Notes: generated from the sequence alone by a model not told the origin. Numbered from the stretch's first letter, positions 1-11,962 are shown. The stretch is DNA of 64,000 nt from Porphyra umbilicalis (GCA_002049455.2 KV918885.1:62001-126000), one strand, 5' to 3'. Program-made: numbers and translations.

Positions 1-2656
1 AGTAAGACAGCAACTGCACAGCGACTGCGAAGCCACCGGTGAAAGCGCCTTCAAGCGACAGGCGCAGAAAAGCGCGGGCAAGACGGGATCCGTCGTGGAT
101 CACGACACGCCGTCCGCGGATCATCCTGGGTTATGAACTACGTACTCGTCTCATAGAGGCTGTGAAGGCCTGGAAAATTGGGACGCGTCCCAGAAAATTG
201 GGACGCGGGCTGGGAGCGATCCCAATCTCTTTCGACCAGTGAATATTGAACACGTTGCAGCCTGGCTTTCATCTGGCCTGTGTAAAGCTCAGACCCAGAA
301 GAGCAGCCTTAACTAGGCGTGTAGCAGGGGCGCCTTGGCAGAAGACACGTCCGCCGCGGCGCGGTGGGCAGCCAAGCAGGAAAGCACACATAACGAGGAG
401 TTTGTAGCGGCGACTGGCTTCCAGTGGGGAGAGGAGCAGAGATGGCCGAAGTAGCAGAGAAGCGGGACGCGGTGCGGCATCGAGACAGCACTGGTGGGGC
501 GGTGGTACTCGGCCACGTGATGTCCATGATGACGTCAGCACGTCGTCAGGCTATTGCGGGTCTAAATTGACGACCCGCCTACAATGCAAAATTGCGCCCC
601 AGCCTCAAGCCCACCCAATCCCCCCTCAACCTCCCCCAAGCCCCCCCGCAACCCCCCCCCAGCATCCCCCCCATCCCCCCCTAGCATCCCCCCAGCACCC
701 CCCCCAGCTGCCCCCCCCCAATCCCCCCAAACCCCCCCCCCCCCCCAATACCCCCCCAGAGAGCCCCCACGATCTCTTGTAGCCCCACCCACGATCGCTT
801 GTAGCCCACGCGTCATCGTGGGTCGTTTTTTTTTCGAGATACGACCCCAGATCACGCTCGCGTAGGCAGAAAATCACCGTCGGGAAGGCAGCACGTCGAC
901 CTATTAGAAGTTCGGAAACGACTGCAACTGTAAGCTCAAGTTGACTTTCGGACGCGTTGACGTGCGCGAGATATAAAGAAGATCTCGCAGACGTGAACGT
1001 GTTGGGCCAAAGTCGTAAGAAAGGGCACATAGTGGCTCGTAACTCCCTTGTGTGCCAAAGCTTTCGATCGGTCAGTGAAGGACGAATATGGTCCGCGTAA
1101 CTCTCGTGTGATTGCAGCTGTGAGTCCCGATTGGCTCATGGTTAGCAAAAACAAAAACTTCTGGCCGAGGACCTGCATTAATGCATGGATCAATCCAAAA
1201 AGTGTGCGATTTTTGCATTAATGGGTCATTTTATCTGATTGATTCAACTGTCAAACGGTGACTGTTGCCCATGACGTCTGGCCTGTTGCCATCAAGCCTA
1301 CAAGCTTCGCATCCACAGCACGCAATCCCCTGTCCATGCTGCGGCGTGCGTGACGCTGCGGTTATTCCACCCCCACCATCCCCGAGGGAGCGGCAGAGCT
1401 CCCTCATGTTGAGGCTCCCTCTCCTATTCCCACCCGGTCACCTCCACGTTGGCCTCGGGGCCATGCCCTCCAGGGCAGAGAGCCCCCATCGAGCGGCCGC
1501 TGGCATAGAAGAAGGCGAAGACCAGATCACTTCTCTAACCAGAGGGCACAATGGCGGACGCAAGGCCAGCAACGCCAAGACGGAGTTTACCACCGTTCCT
1601 GTTGTTGGCGGCACGTGATTGCACTGTTACGTGCTTGTCAACACGACGGCGCCGCGCCGTCGTGGGCACAGCCGGGGGAGCCCCCAACGGCGATGATTGG
1701 GAAGAGGGCGCCACGCTCGACATCTGTCGAAAAAGCCACTGTCGCATCTTCGCCACGAAGGAAAAATGAAAAAAGGCATGATTTTTGCCACAGCCGTCGA
1801 TGTATAAGCCACAGGTGATTCTTTGATTAAATTCATTCAATACAATATATCATTTTAATCGATGCCAACCATGGATTGGCTAGCACTCGTCTGTGCACGC
1901 CATGCACGCGTCGTCTAGACGAGGCCAGAGCCCCGCATTGGCGTGCTACTGTCTTCCCAACGTTTTCCGTGGTGCTTCGAGATACCCGGGCGCAGGCGAC
2001 GCGCCTTTCTACTTCCAGGCAGCGGCCTCTCCCCCACCCTGTGGTACTCCTGCTGGACGCACTAAAACGTTGCCTTAATCAAGCTTCTTAAGTTTTTTTG
2101 ACCCAGAGTTAAAGCTCTATATTCTTGCCAGCGACTAGACAATCACCGCTGAGCTCATATCTTCGGGAAGACTGGCTCTCCGGCCAGCGGTTTCCTCCCT
2201 GCACGGCCGTGAAAAGTGGGTTCACTTGATCCCCTGGTGACCGGGTGATCACAGTGGTAGAATAGATACCCGGCCGCTTCAGTAAGGGTCGACATTTTCT
2301 TCGAGCGCCGCTGCACGGATGCTTGACTGACAGCTTTTTAGGGGGGTCAGATCAAATATTTGAATAGCTGTGACACACTTTTAACTAAATTAGTTTCAGA
2401 CCTTGGTCCACTCATATTTTGGAGAATAAGTGCTGCTTTCGTCGGCGTAGATTCAGAGACCCGACAACGCCATTCAGTACAATGCGAAGGAGGCTCTTTG
2501 AGGGGGGGGGGTGGTAAGAGACGCCCCGTGTTTGTAGGGCACGCAGAAGGGGGCGTTCCCGAGCCAACGCCGCACGGCCTGGTTGCTCGCGAAAGACTGC
2601 AGGCCACCGCCACCAGACAGGTGACACCGGGTGTCTGGTACGGGTGAACGGCTTTC
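1..2656. other. Gene-poor flank, no gene recognised
   Basis: No convincing coding region is visible on either strand. What can be seen is a tandem pair of a 15-bp motif (GAAAATTGGGACGCG) at about 173-187 and 193-207, a C-rich tract listed separately, and AT-richer stretches around 1150-1260 and 1800-1870. The short repeats resemble subterminal repeats of DNA transposons, but no terminus was found. Confidence 0.4.
592..768 (+). repeat. C-rich low-complexity tract
   Basis: Almost pure runs of 5-12 C broken by CA, AAT and TCA. Long open frames on both strands here are a by-product of this composition. The G-rich complement could form quadruplex structures; that is inference. Confidence 0.7.
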
Positions 2657-4310
2657 TTGGACGTGCCTCGTCTCTACGCCACACCCACAAGGTGCGCCTA
2701 CCCGCCGTGCGCTTCCGCCGCCATGGTCTTGACGGAGCGCCGCAGAGCCATCCGCCGTGCGCAAGCACGAGTTTTTTTGTCAATTGTGATGCTAGCATGT
2801 ATCGTTTCGGGGGGAGCGGGTCTTTCCGACGGCGAAGCTGAGACTACTACGGTAGTTTCTGCCAGCGTGGCTCAGCGGCGCCTCGTCTTCCTGCCGGCGT
2901 CCCGGTACTCCGTGTCTCGCTAGCATCGTATCCCTACATCGGCAGACTGGTGGGACCGTTTCCTTTTCTCTTTACCCCCTTTCCGATATCGGGCTGTTTT
3001 GCGCGTGGATCGCAGTACCTTTGAGGTGCTTGTGGGTCGGATGGAGGCAACCGCCGGCGACATTTTTTATTTGGCCAGCGGTCGCCCCCAACTTTTTGTC
3101 CGCGTACAGCTCGCTATTTCATTGCCTCGCTTTGGGCATTATAACAATGCGGCCAGTGTAATCCTGACTGCCCACACCTTTGCTGTGTCCGCGGGGAGCG
3201 TGTTAAAAGCGACGCAGCGAGTGGCGGCAGCCATCCTTCTCTGGGAGGCTGCCGAAACTCGCTGGCCGGATGCCACTTGACGTGCTGCACTCGCGGGGCA
3301 GCGGTATTGGTTTGTAGGATGTGTTTATGCGGTGGAGGGTACCGCGATTCCGCTGGCGTACGCGCCCAGTGTCATTCCGTGGTACTTTTAGACCGCCACG
3401 GTCGCTATAGTGTGAGTGTTTTGGTTGTGTGCCATTGGAAGGGAAGGATTACCAACTTGGTACAATTGTTCACGGGGACGTCGCCGGACACGGTTGTCCA
3501 GGCGGCCGCCCCGTGGCACCGCTCCCTCCGTCGCTACTTTTCATTGCGGGAGAACCTACTCGGTGACAAGGGGATGTTGGCATCTGTCTACGTCTTTCTG
3601 CCGCACGAAGGCCTAAGCGCAGCTTAGACGAACAACAAGAACTCCAACCATTGCTGATCCCCGGATTCTGTCCTGGGGGACAGAGACAGAGCATGGCTAT
3701 GAACCAAAGCACTGTATTGGTCCAAAACGACAGTAAGAAGGCATCGAAGCAAAGAGAAAGCCCGCATTCGGTGCCAAGACCTTGCATCCACCAGAACTCA
3801 CTATTTGTTGTCGCTTGATCCGCTTTTCTTGGCACCGAGCAAGCTGCCCACGCGAGATCTCGAGATTTTGAACTGTCGCCTGGCCAGAGGTGCAGAAAAA
3901 AAGATGAGCTGATGTTGATTTCCAGGCTGTATGGGCACACGTAAGAAACGAGGAGCACCAAGTCAGTCCCAGGGGCGCATCTGATTGGTGGAGAGAGGCA
4001 GCTTCCCTGTCAGTCTCTGTCCACCAGGACAAAATTCGGGGATCAGTAAAACCAGCACGGGCGTCGGCAATTTATTGGAGACCCGGTCATTCGCCTGCCC
4101 AAGGGGCGCCGGTCAAGTTTGCGAGAGCTACGACCTCCATGTCGGACTTGGCCGAGACAACAACACGACAGTGTACTGAGGGGCAGCTTGCGCGGTGCGG
4201 CACAACATCTGCATTGCCCTGCGTGACCCTTCCCTCAAACCAGCACCTGTTCAGCGCCCCGTTGACTCTCTCCTGCCGGTCGAGCGACCAGCAGCCCTTG
4301 CTAGGGCAAC
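2657..4310 (+). pseudogene. Decayed PIF/Harbinger-like transposase, split by a MITE
   Basis: Fragments of one DDE transposase lie in several plus-strand frames. An N-terminal Arg-rich part covers about 2657-2923. At about 2945-3280 comes a block running from DWWDRF through RVDRSTFEVLV to QLAISL and the GSVL region. The catalytic block begins near 3310 (CVYAVEGTAIPLAY, where the family has D not E) and continues after a frame change with RHGRYSVSVLVV, WKGRITNLVQ and LLGDKGM up to 3627. The family's C-terminal motif (VRHNICIAL) appears only at about 4195-4225, beyond a 393-bp MITE. Frameshifts, in-frame stops (for example TAG near 3318) and replaced catalytic residues (D to E; D to H in VVCHWKG) show it is dead. 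It faces the decayed partner ORF on the minus strand, the same convergent layout as the complete Harbinger element at 43-52 kb. Terminal repeats were not found. Confidence 0.7.
3654..4046. mobile_element. 393-bp MITE nested in the Harbinger-like pseudogene
   Basis: The left end (CTGATCCCCGGATTCTGTCC...) is repeated in inverted orientation at the right end. The match covers about 34 bp with four mismatches, reaching the GGGGATCAG at 4038-4046. There is no coding capacity. The flanking triplets are TTG and TAA, which are not identical, so the target duplication is degraded or the boundary is off by a few bases. Transposase motifs resume on its far side, so it inserted into the transposase copy. 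Confidence 0.75.
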
Positions 4311-6193
4311 AAGATGTGTTGCGCTTCATGCTTCTGAATGGGATATATCACCGGTGACAGGTATGTTGTGAAACACGATATGACTATGCATGCAACAACA
4401 AATGTCACGTAGAAGAAAAAGTACACTGTGAACAAGCAAAACGTTGGAGCCAACGAAAGATAGGAGGCACCCGCACGAAGCTCGGACGCCAGCTGCTCCT
4501 GGTACAGGGCGTTCGTCGGGTCGGCTACAGCCAGCATGGACAGGGCGGCTATGCACTCGTCGCGCATTGCCTCACGCTTGAGTAAGCACTCCTCGTCAAA
4601 CTGCCGCCGACGGCTACGCATCCCGTCAGCAACCGCGGAAAGCAGGCACTCGATTCCGTCCGCTGCACCACCTCCATCACCGACCAGTGGATCCTGTACT
4701 TTTCGCCCGCTCGCGGCTCCAATCGGAGGGTGGGGGGGTACGGCTGAGGCCACACCCGCTGCAGATGACGCGGTCGAGCTCGTGGCTGCTCGCCGATGCT
4801 CAGGTGCCGCCCCCCCCAGCCGTTCTATCTCCGACTCTCCGGTCCACGCCTCCCCCACACGCCCCGCAGCACGCGAACAGGCCCTGTTCATCTCAGAGTC
4901 GCTGCTGCTCTCTTCATCCTCATCACCTTCGGCCCCACTGCCATCATCGGCGTCCCAGTCTTCACAGTGACCCCCACCGTCGCCCAAGTCGACGCTCCAG
5001 GCGTCCTCTTCGGCGTCTTGCGGCACCTCCAGTACGCCTCTCACACGAAGAGAACCACGGTGAACGCCACTGACGACTGTTTGGGCGGTGTCGGCGAGCG
5101 CAAGCACGTCCTTGAAGGTTTGCACTGACATCCGCTAGTCGGTGGCCTTCTTCTGCACAGTAGCAGCCACTCCCGTATCGACTTGCTCTGTCGAAGTGCC
5201 GGTCGCGGCTCTAATCGCCCGTGCGACACGGTGTCAGGCGGCTGCTGTCTTGACAACCCGCGACAGCCCCGTCATGTCCGGTCCGAGCGCGCTCACCTCA
5301 TTACCGGCTGAATGCAAATATGCCACTATATTGGACAGATGCAACCGAAGGTCTGGTCCCGTGGTCTTGTGTCGCGCCATGCGGGCAACCACGACGTCGT
5401 GCGAGCGCTGACCTACCAGCAGCCGCTCGACACCGGTGAGCGTCCTTGGCGCCGCTCCACCACGACCGCGTCAGAGAGCGGCTCCACTGCGGCCGCGGCC
5501 CCGAGCTGGTTCGGCGTCATTACCTCGTTGAAGCATCGACGCGCTGCTACCAGTGGCTCCGCTGGCTCCATCTAGGCTCTTATCGGGCACCTGGCTGCCT
5601 GCCTGGCTCGGGCAACCCGCTCTGCTTCCGCCGCGGCTCGATGCTGGCGCGCGTCTACCATCGCGGCCCCGGGGAGCCCGGCAGCCAGCTGCTTGTCTGC
5701 TGTTGCGAGCTTCGGGGTTCATTCTCGGGGGGCTTGCCCCAGGTGAATGATCTGCAGCGGCCTTTGAGGCACCTCAATCAATGAGGCTGCCATCCAAAAC
5801 GCCATTCAGCAGGTTGGGAGGAGATCGGCGTCCAAAAAAGCTGAAAAGCGGGTGTCCCAGCGTCGGGACCCCGCTTGGCAGTTGACCTCCTCGACCGCTT
5901 GCACCGTTGGACGTGGGTGAGCAGTCCGGAGTCAAAAAACGTTGGCGGCGGGGGGCAGAAGGCGAGGTGACACGCTCGACGACTCCTCCTGCAGCTGACG
6001 CCTGCGTCGAGGGTCCACTCACTTTGGTGATGACACCAATGGAGGGGGGAAGACATCTGAATGCAGCTGGCGTGATAATCGCCTGTGTATCCGAGCCCAA
6101 AACACCTGAAGCCCCCTCGGGCGCCGCCCCGCCACCTCCGACACTCGCCGTGTCGTTGATGTCCAACGCTTCTCGGCCGCTGCTAGCCTCCAT
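4301..6193 (-). pseudogene. Decayed Harbinger partner ORF
   Basis: Read on the minus strand, an ORF opens at 6193 (MEASSGREALDIN...), a plausible original start. A later stretch in one frame (GVERLLVGQRSHDVVVARM...LHLSNIVAYLHSAG...) covers about 5465 to 5236. It then meets an in-frame TGA and, about 34 codons on, an in-frame TAG, before continuing in the same frame through MSVQTFKDVLALADTAQ (ATG at 5131). Near the C-terminus is an Arg/Glu-rich helix (RRRQFDEECLLKREAMRDE) followed by ADPTNALYQEQLASEL, typical of the C-terminal end of SANT/Myb-type proteins carried by Harbinger elements. Two nonsense codons in one conserved frame, plus frame changes upstream, mark it as broken. The exact exon structure is not resolved. 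Confidence 0.55.
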
Positions 6194-8331
6194 GGCGGCT
6201 GGCTGCCCCGCGCCTGCCGCAGCCACTCCAGCCGTTGGCAGCAGACGAAAGTCAAACAGCGTTGGCACCGTCGGTCAGTCACAACGTCACGACAGGGCAC
6301 GTCATCACCGAGCAAAATGGACCTCGCTTGCCCTTCAATACGAGCACCACCCGCAACCGCGGCCAGCGGAAGAGACAAAGGAGAGAAGGGGTTGTCACTG
6401 AGGGGCACCGTGTCAAGCGACGTATGGAGCAGTTTCTCTTGGGCCGCCAAGCCGCGGTCCTGTGACGTGGTGGTAAGACGTGGACCGGAGATAGCCCACC
6501 TTGGAAAGTCTGAGTCCTAAGAATACTCAACCCCACACGTGCCTAGGCGGGGCGACTCACACCTCCGCTCTTACGGCTTGGTTCCCCCGAGTCAGGCCCC
6601 TTCCCCCCTCGCGTTGTCCACACACCGGCGGCGAGTACGCGAGTGATGCACGCGTTGTCGGGGGAAGATCGGTCGTTCAGGTCCACGGTAAGCACGCACG
6701 TAGACACGCGCGTCCCGTGAATGTGCGCCCGCCGGCGGTGTCGCGCTCGCCGCGAGTAGTCGCGGTGGTGGATACCCGGCGAGAAGGCCCAAAACTCGCG
6801 TTCCAAGCTTCTCAACCTTAGTGCAGGCGACTACCTCCCCGCTGACTGGTGCCAGTCGACCTGATATGGGCACACAATGTGGGTGCACTGCCCTGGCCCA
6901 CCAGGTGAAACAAGCTCTCCAGGTACCCGCCCCCCCCTGACAGTGGCCCTGGGAGCACCGACACGCCAGGCGGGACGAAACCTGCTCGGCACACCCGCCT
7001 CCATGACTCATGGAGGGCCATTGCAGTCACACAGGGGTGGGCAGGGGCTGCCCTCCCCCACTCGCTGCCGCCGCGGCCGACGCAGCGTTGCACGCCCCCG
7101 GCACACGCAGTTCCATTGTCGCACGTGATTGGCCTACCGATCTGCGGCACGTCGGGAGGACGTACTGGCCGCGCCAGTGCCGCCACGAGTACGGATGTGC
7201 TGTCATATCGCCATAGAAAGTACACTGACGTATTCCGCCTCGCCGCCGTCACCGGTGAACCGCTGTGACAGCCGAGATTACGGTGAGTATCAGAGAGGAC
7301 TATTGTTTCGTGAAACCCTGTTGTGTCCTCGCGCAATCTGCGCTTCGACCACACCCAACCCGCCCGCCGACCGCACCGCCGCCACCACCGCCGCCGGTCT
7401 CATCCTCAGTCTGGTGCACACGACGTCACCAACGACCCTTTTCTTGCCACCGGTACACCTTCCAAACCTCCCCCCCCTCCCACGCCGCCTCGTCGCCTGC
7501 ACTTCTACTTGTAGGAGATGTAAACATGTGCTCGCTTTTTGTACTGTACCCATGGCTCGTATTCGTGTCACATTGACTGTTATCGTTGCGGTCGGATCTG
7601 TGCCGCTCGAGTTCCGTACCATTCTCGCTTTGATCTTCTGCTCTGTGCTCCCTCCCTCCCCCCTCCCCCCTACCCCCTCCGTCTCTTCATGCACCATTCG
7701 GTTACGCTCATCCCCCCTCTTCATTGACCCACGCTGCCTCTCCCCCACGCCTCCACTATTCCTGAACTGCCTGTGACTGAGCACTGCCACCGAACCCCCC
7801 GCCAGGCAAGTGATCCCAGAGCCCGCTGCGGTAGTTAACGCGTCTCTGCGGCGCACAGCAAGACTAACACGATGGAGGGACGGGGAGGGGGCGAGGGCTT
7901 GGCGGGACGGATCGGTGGCAGCACCAGAAGGAGACGTTTTTATGACGGTCGCTCCGTTGCCGCATCGCGTACGCACACAGGCAGGGTGCGGATGAGGGGA
8001 GAGGACGTTCAAGGAAACGCGAGTGTGGCGGGGGGGGGGGGGCAGGAGGTGGGATGGTGGGCGCGGATGCCTGGGGGCTATCGACTGTTGCGCGAGGGCG
8101 TGGAGCATAAGGCGGCTGGGGTACGTGGTGTTGGTGGTGGGGGCAGATAGGGAGCGTAGATGCGGAGGGTTGCGGCGGATCAGGGACGCAGAGGCATGGG
8201 GCGGGGCGGCTGGGGAAGGCGAATCGGATGCGGCGGGGGGGGGGGGGGGGGCGGCTGAGTCGGTCGTGGAATAAATTGGCGGCGTCTTGTCCTTTTTTCG
8301 CTTCTATTATAAGACTTGTTTTCAACGGTCC
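6194..8331. other. Intergenic, nothing recognised
   Basis: GC-rich sequence with C-rich stretches (about 7340-7780) and runs of 12-14 G near 8028-8041 and 8237-8250. Overlapping open frames on both strands follow the base composition and contain no recognisable domain. Confidence 0.4.
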
Positions 8332-9060
8332 TCACTCGTCGTCATCACCATTCACTACACCCTCAACTTTAGTGTCAAGCGAAGCCGGCGCTACCTCTTC
8401 CTTAAGACCTGCGAAATCTTCCTGTCCCGTGCCCTCGGTACCGTCGGCAGGAGCAGGGTGCACTGCAGCAGCTTGGTCCACCACAGTTTTACCCAGTCGC
8501 TCCAAGTGCTTGTGCTCCGCGCACGACCGTCCGTACGACCCGATGATGTCCGCCCGCGCCAGTTGTGCGCTATTATGCATAATCCTCGTCTGCATATCCG
8601 CTTTGGCAGGGTCGAGGCGGTTGCGGACCGCCGTATGCACGAGCATCGCCGTTTTAAAGGCCCGTTCCTTACCAGCAGCCGACGAAGGAAGAGAAAAAAG
8701 CGACAGGGCGACGACATACAAAGTGGGGAAAGGCTCTCCCATCAGCACCGACCACTGTGCGCAGTGCAAACCACGCCCAGCAAAGGCCACGGGGAGCTGC
8801 TCTGCGAACATCAAACATGCTGCCAGGTGTTTGAAACAGACGCAGCGAGTAGCTGGCGTCGTTTCCAGCCAAAAAATCGACCGCCCTGCCCCTCAGCGCG
8901 GGCAGGGTCGTCCCGTACCTTTGCATCGCTGCCACCCGCTGGCGAACAGGACACGAAAAAGGGTCCAGGAAAAACGCAAGGACCAAAAGGGGGTGCTGTG
9001 TATTATATTTGTAGGATATTCGTCATCGCCGGAAGAGGAGGACACCCGGAACAGTTCACC
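8332..9060 (-). pseudogene. hAT transposase, C-terminal remnant
   Basis: The minus-strand segment 8332-8814 encodes the hAT dimerisation signature: FPTLYVVALSLFSLPSSAA, then KERAFKTA and a VRNRL helix, ending in an acidic tail. Upstream in a second frame (about 8986-8840) is VLAFFLDPF...RVAAMQRYGTTLPALRGRAV, and a third frame overlaps it up to about 9060. The pieces are collinear but in different frames and no N-terminal BED zinc finger or catalytic core was found. It is therefore a truncated, frameshifted copy. Confidence 0.65.
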
Positions 9061-10699
9061 TGATCTGGCTACCGGGACCTGCCTTGAGACGGCGGACGAG
9101 GGTAGGCGTGTCGCCAATCAACCTGACGATGATGTGGCGGAGGATGGCGACGGGCTGTCTAAAGCTTGCTCTATTTGCGGCTACCGCCGGCGATTTGCCG
9201 ACGATGCCCACAACTCCGGCTCATGTGAGGCAACCGTGCGTGCGTGCATGGCAAGCCCAAACGTGCCGGCTCCGTTTCGGACGCAGGCGTGCACGTGCTC
9301 GGCTGCAAAGGTAGCGTTGCGCCCTTAGTAAACAGTGAGTTTCGGGTGTTTTCCTTTTTTTGTCATTGGCGAGAGATCTGTTTGCCGGCCTGCTTGTCCT
9401 AGAAATATTCTGACCACGAGCTTGGTATGTTTTCGTACATCTGTGTCTCCGTGGCTTCGTAGTTGCCATTTGTGTCTGCTAAAGGGTCACCTCCTCCATA
9501 CTCTTTTGCTGCCAAAGGTGTTTGATCTTTCCTTTACCCCCACAGGGGGGCCATTGGTGCGCCGGATGAAGGGCGTCCAGTGGAACGTGGCATCGATGGT
9601 GTGTGCGAAACACACGGACGCCCACCTGAAGCAAGTTGCGGCCGCTCTTTTTCGGTCGGCGACGGTCGCCGCCGATGAGGCGCAAGCCCGAGTGGCTCGG
9701 TGTCGGGATGTTCTGCGATCTGACGTCGCCAAGCAGCCAGAAGTGGCTCGGGTCCAAACGCTCGAGCCGCAATGGTTCGTAACCCGCTTGAAGCTTTCTA
9801 CCACTCGTCGTTGGCTACTGGCTGGGCGGCGGGGATGCCCCGTGACGTGGCGCTGCTCTTCGCGGGAGCTAGCCAAGCAGGCGTCGATATTGAGTCGCTG
9901 TCGAGCGGGGAGGCCCCGAACTCAACAGTCCTGAGCCGAGCTGCTCGCAAGCGCTTGGCGGAGACAGCGGCGGAGAAACGATTCGCTCGGGTTCCCAAGA
10001 TCGATGGCCGGCTCGGCAACATGGGCGGGGTCAGCACATCCAACCGAGCGAGAGATGTTTTCAAGTTTTGCTGAGCGTGCTCGCACTGTGCCAGGACGCG
10101 CGGTATTCAGCTCATGTGTGTGTCCTCGTTTACTTGTGGCGTGACCTAACGTTCTGACCCTCCTTTCCAGTACCAGCGCTCTTCATGATCTCCCTTTCTT
10201 CTATTTCTTGCATCTGGCTGAACAATTTACAGGCGGGCCGTCTACGCCGGAAAGGCACCCTCCCCCCCCTCTCGCTTCCTGAGCCCGCCGGCGCAGTCCG
10301 TCCTGTCGCGCCAGGCCGCACCGAATCGGAAGCCACAGGCCAATGCGACAGCGAGTTTCGGCTGCTGGGCGCGGCTGCCTTGGCCGAGAACCTGGAATCA
10401 TTTGCGTTCGGACCTGGGGACGACTCTGAGCGTCCTGCGTTTGTGGAGAAGGTCCATCGGGGTATGATTTCCGGACTCCTAGGTGGTCATTCTGTGTGCG
10501 GCTTGCCTGTGAGTGCGGTGGATGTCGTAGTTTTGGATTTTTCTATGTGGGGCGAGCAGGGTGTGCCTCATCCGGATGTGTCGTCCCTCCCACTGAGACT
10601 GCTTTTCCTGGTCTTGTCGTGGGTCACGTTCCATCGCCGTTAGTGCCTTGCTCTCATGGCCATCTGATAGACGTTTAATGTATTGTACAATTTGACCCA
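9061..10699 (+). other. Possible spliced plus-strand gene, unrecognised
   Basis: Several plus-strand open stretches follow one another. About 9070-9310 contains CSICGYRRRF and several further Cys; about 9546-9780 is helical (VRRMKGVQWNVASMV...AADEAQARV); 9772-10074 is in another frame (MVRNPLEAFYHSS...RAARKRLAETAAEKR); and 10185-10643 is open. Some junctions have GT/AG dinucleotides, but I could not build one consistent model and recognise no family. It may be a transposon-associated ORF, since a hAT remnant lies just upstream. Confidence 0.2.
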
Positions 10700-11635
10700 T
10701 TACTCCGGCACGTCAGGCAGAGACGCGAAGAGATCCTTCCACAGCCCTTCAGGCCCACACAACTCTGGAAAGTTTCGAACAGCCTCCAACAGGCTGTGCT
10801 CGAAGTGAGACGCAAGGTTTGGAGCAGCTAGCGTACACAATGCAACTGCGTGTAGAAGCGCCTCGGGCACCCCGAGATACGAGTGATGCGCCATCCTGAG
10901 CTGGTGCGAGTATTTACTAAACAATTTTTCTATCGGTTGGAACTCTGGACTAAACGGTGGAAGACGACGACGAAAGATGCCGATTGTGCGGATGAAGGCA
11001 TCCGCCTCCGCCGAGTGGATAGGTGCTGTGTCATAGAGTAGAGCACACCGGTCTGGTTGCAGCCTCCACGGTAGACCGAGCAAGAACCGGTTCATCGTTG
11101 GAAACAGCCCGTTGAGGAAGAGCAGCCAATCGTCCGAGTTCTGGGACGGACTCAGCATCTTCCTCCGGTCATGCGACTGGCACTCATATGGCGCACCACG
11201 CAGCCACCGACCTCGTCGTCGTCGTGAGTTCCCGCCGTCCTTGTGGGCCTCGCCGGCTGACACAAGGCACCGGAAGGGGACTGACAGAAATAGCTTGGCG
11301 AAAGCCTCCCGCCATGTTTGATCACGTTCGCGACACATGCGGTAGAGCTGCTTTTCTGAGTAGCCTGCAGCCCGCAGCACGCGGTCGAGAATGGCGATTG
11401 AGCACTTGTAGGAGTCGTGATGACCAGGCAAAATCGATAAAAAGATAAACACGTCTTTCATTTCACCTAACAGCTGATCCGGGTCCGACAACATGACGGC
11501 ACTCACGGCGCGGACGAAGTGCTCGTCGAACTCAACAGCATCCGCATGACGACTTCGGATGGCCGAGTCCGGCCACCACTCGCCGGTGTCCTTGTACGCC
11601 TTGACCCAAGTAGCCGCCGTGCTTCGGTCGCACAT
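10700..11635 (-). CDS. IS630/Tc1-mariner-type transposase (first Asp lost)
   Basis: About 311 residues from ATG at 11635; the frame is open a little further upstream without an ATG, so an N-terminal part may be missing. A helix-turn-helix (STAATWVKAYKDTG) opens the protein. The DDE core shows the second acidic residue in ALLYDTAPIHSAEAD and the third in LPPFSPEFQPIEKLFSK, the hallmark of the IS630/Tc1 'LPPYSP..NPIE' block. At the first catalytic position the usual D is replaced by G (LVSAGEAHKD), followed by the family's RRGRW..GAPY segment. Such a protein should not be catalytically active. A TA-flanked MITE begins about 90 bp upstream, but matching terminal repeats were not found around the transposase itself. 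Confidence 0.75.
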   Translation of the reverse strand: MCDRSTAATWVKAYKDTGEWWPDSAIRSRHADAVEFDEHFVRAVSAVMLSDPDQLLGEMKDVFIFLSILPGHHDSYKCSIAILDRVLRAAGYSEKQLYRMCRERDQTWREAFAKLFLSVPFRCLVSAGEAHKDGGNSRRRRGRWLRGAPYECQSHDRRKMLSPSQNSDDWLLFLNGLFPTMNRFLLGLPWRLQPDRCALLYDTAPIHSAEADAFIRTIGIFRRRLPPFSPEFQPIEKLFSKYSHQLRMAHHSYLGVPEALLHAVALCTLAAPNLASHFEHSLLEAVRNFPELCGPEGLWKDLFASLPDVPE

Positions 11636-11724
11636 CAAGCGCCCTCGAAAGATGCTACAGAAAGAGCGAGGTTCTCAGCATGCCAGTCATACCATTGCTG
11701 GTTGCTGTCGACACCATCTTCATA

Positions 11725-11960
11725 TGGCGCGTCGCCAAAGAATGATCGGATCTGAGAAACGCTCACAGCAAGTCACAGCAGTTCACAGCAGCTCACAGCA
11801 CAGAATTTAAAATTGCTGTGATCGCCCTTGCCTCCCACAGAGCCATCCAGGAGCCCTCAGCATGCAATTTTATTTCAAAGCACAGTCACAGCACGGCCAC
11901 AGCGTGCTGTAACTTGCTGTGGAACTAGCTCGGATCCGATCATTCTTTGGCGACGCGCCA
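11725..11960. mobile_element. 236-bp Tc1/mariner-like MITE with perfect 28-bp TIRs
   Basis: Starts TGGCGCGTCGCCAAAGAATG (11725) and ends with its exact reverse complement at 11960; 28 bp match perfectly. Both sides carry TA (11723-11724, 11961-11962), the target duplication of the Tc1/mariner superfamily. The interior has repeated CACAGCA/CACAGCT words (about 11761-11805 and 11880-11925) and no ORF. Perfect termini suggest a recent insertion. Confidence 0.88.
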
Positions 11961-11962
11961 TA

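Noticed and set aside
562-1030. Gly- and Pro-rich ORFs on both strands
   Set aside because: They are translations of the C-rich low-complexity tract.
7290-8108. 272-residue minus-strand ORF
   Set aside because: Low-complexity C-rich and G-rich sequence, no domain, and overlapping open frames on the other strand.
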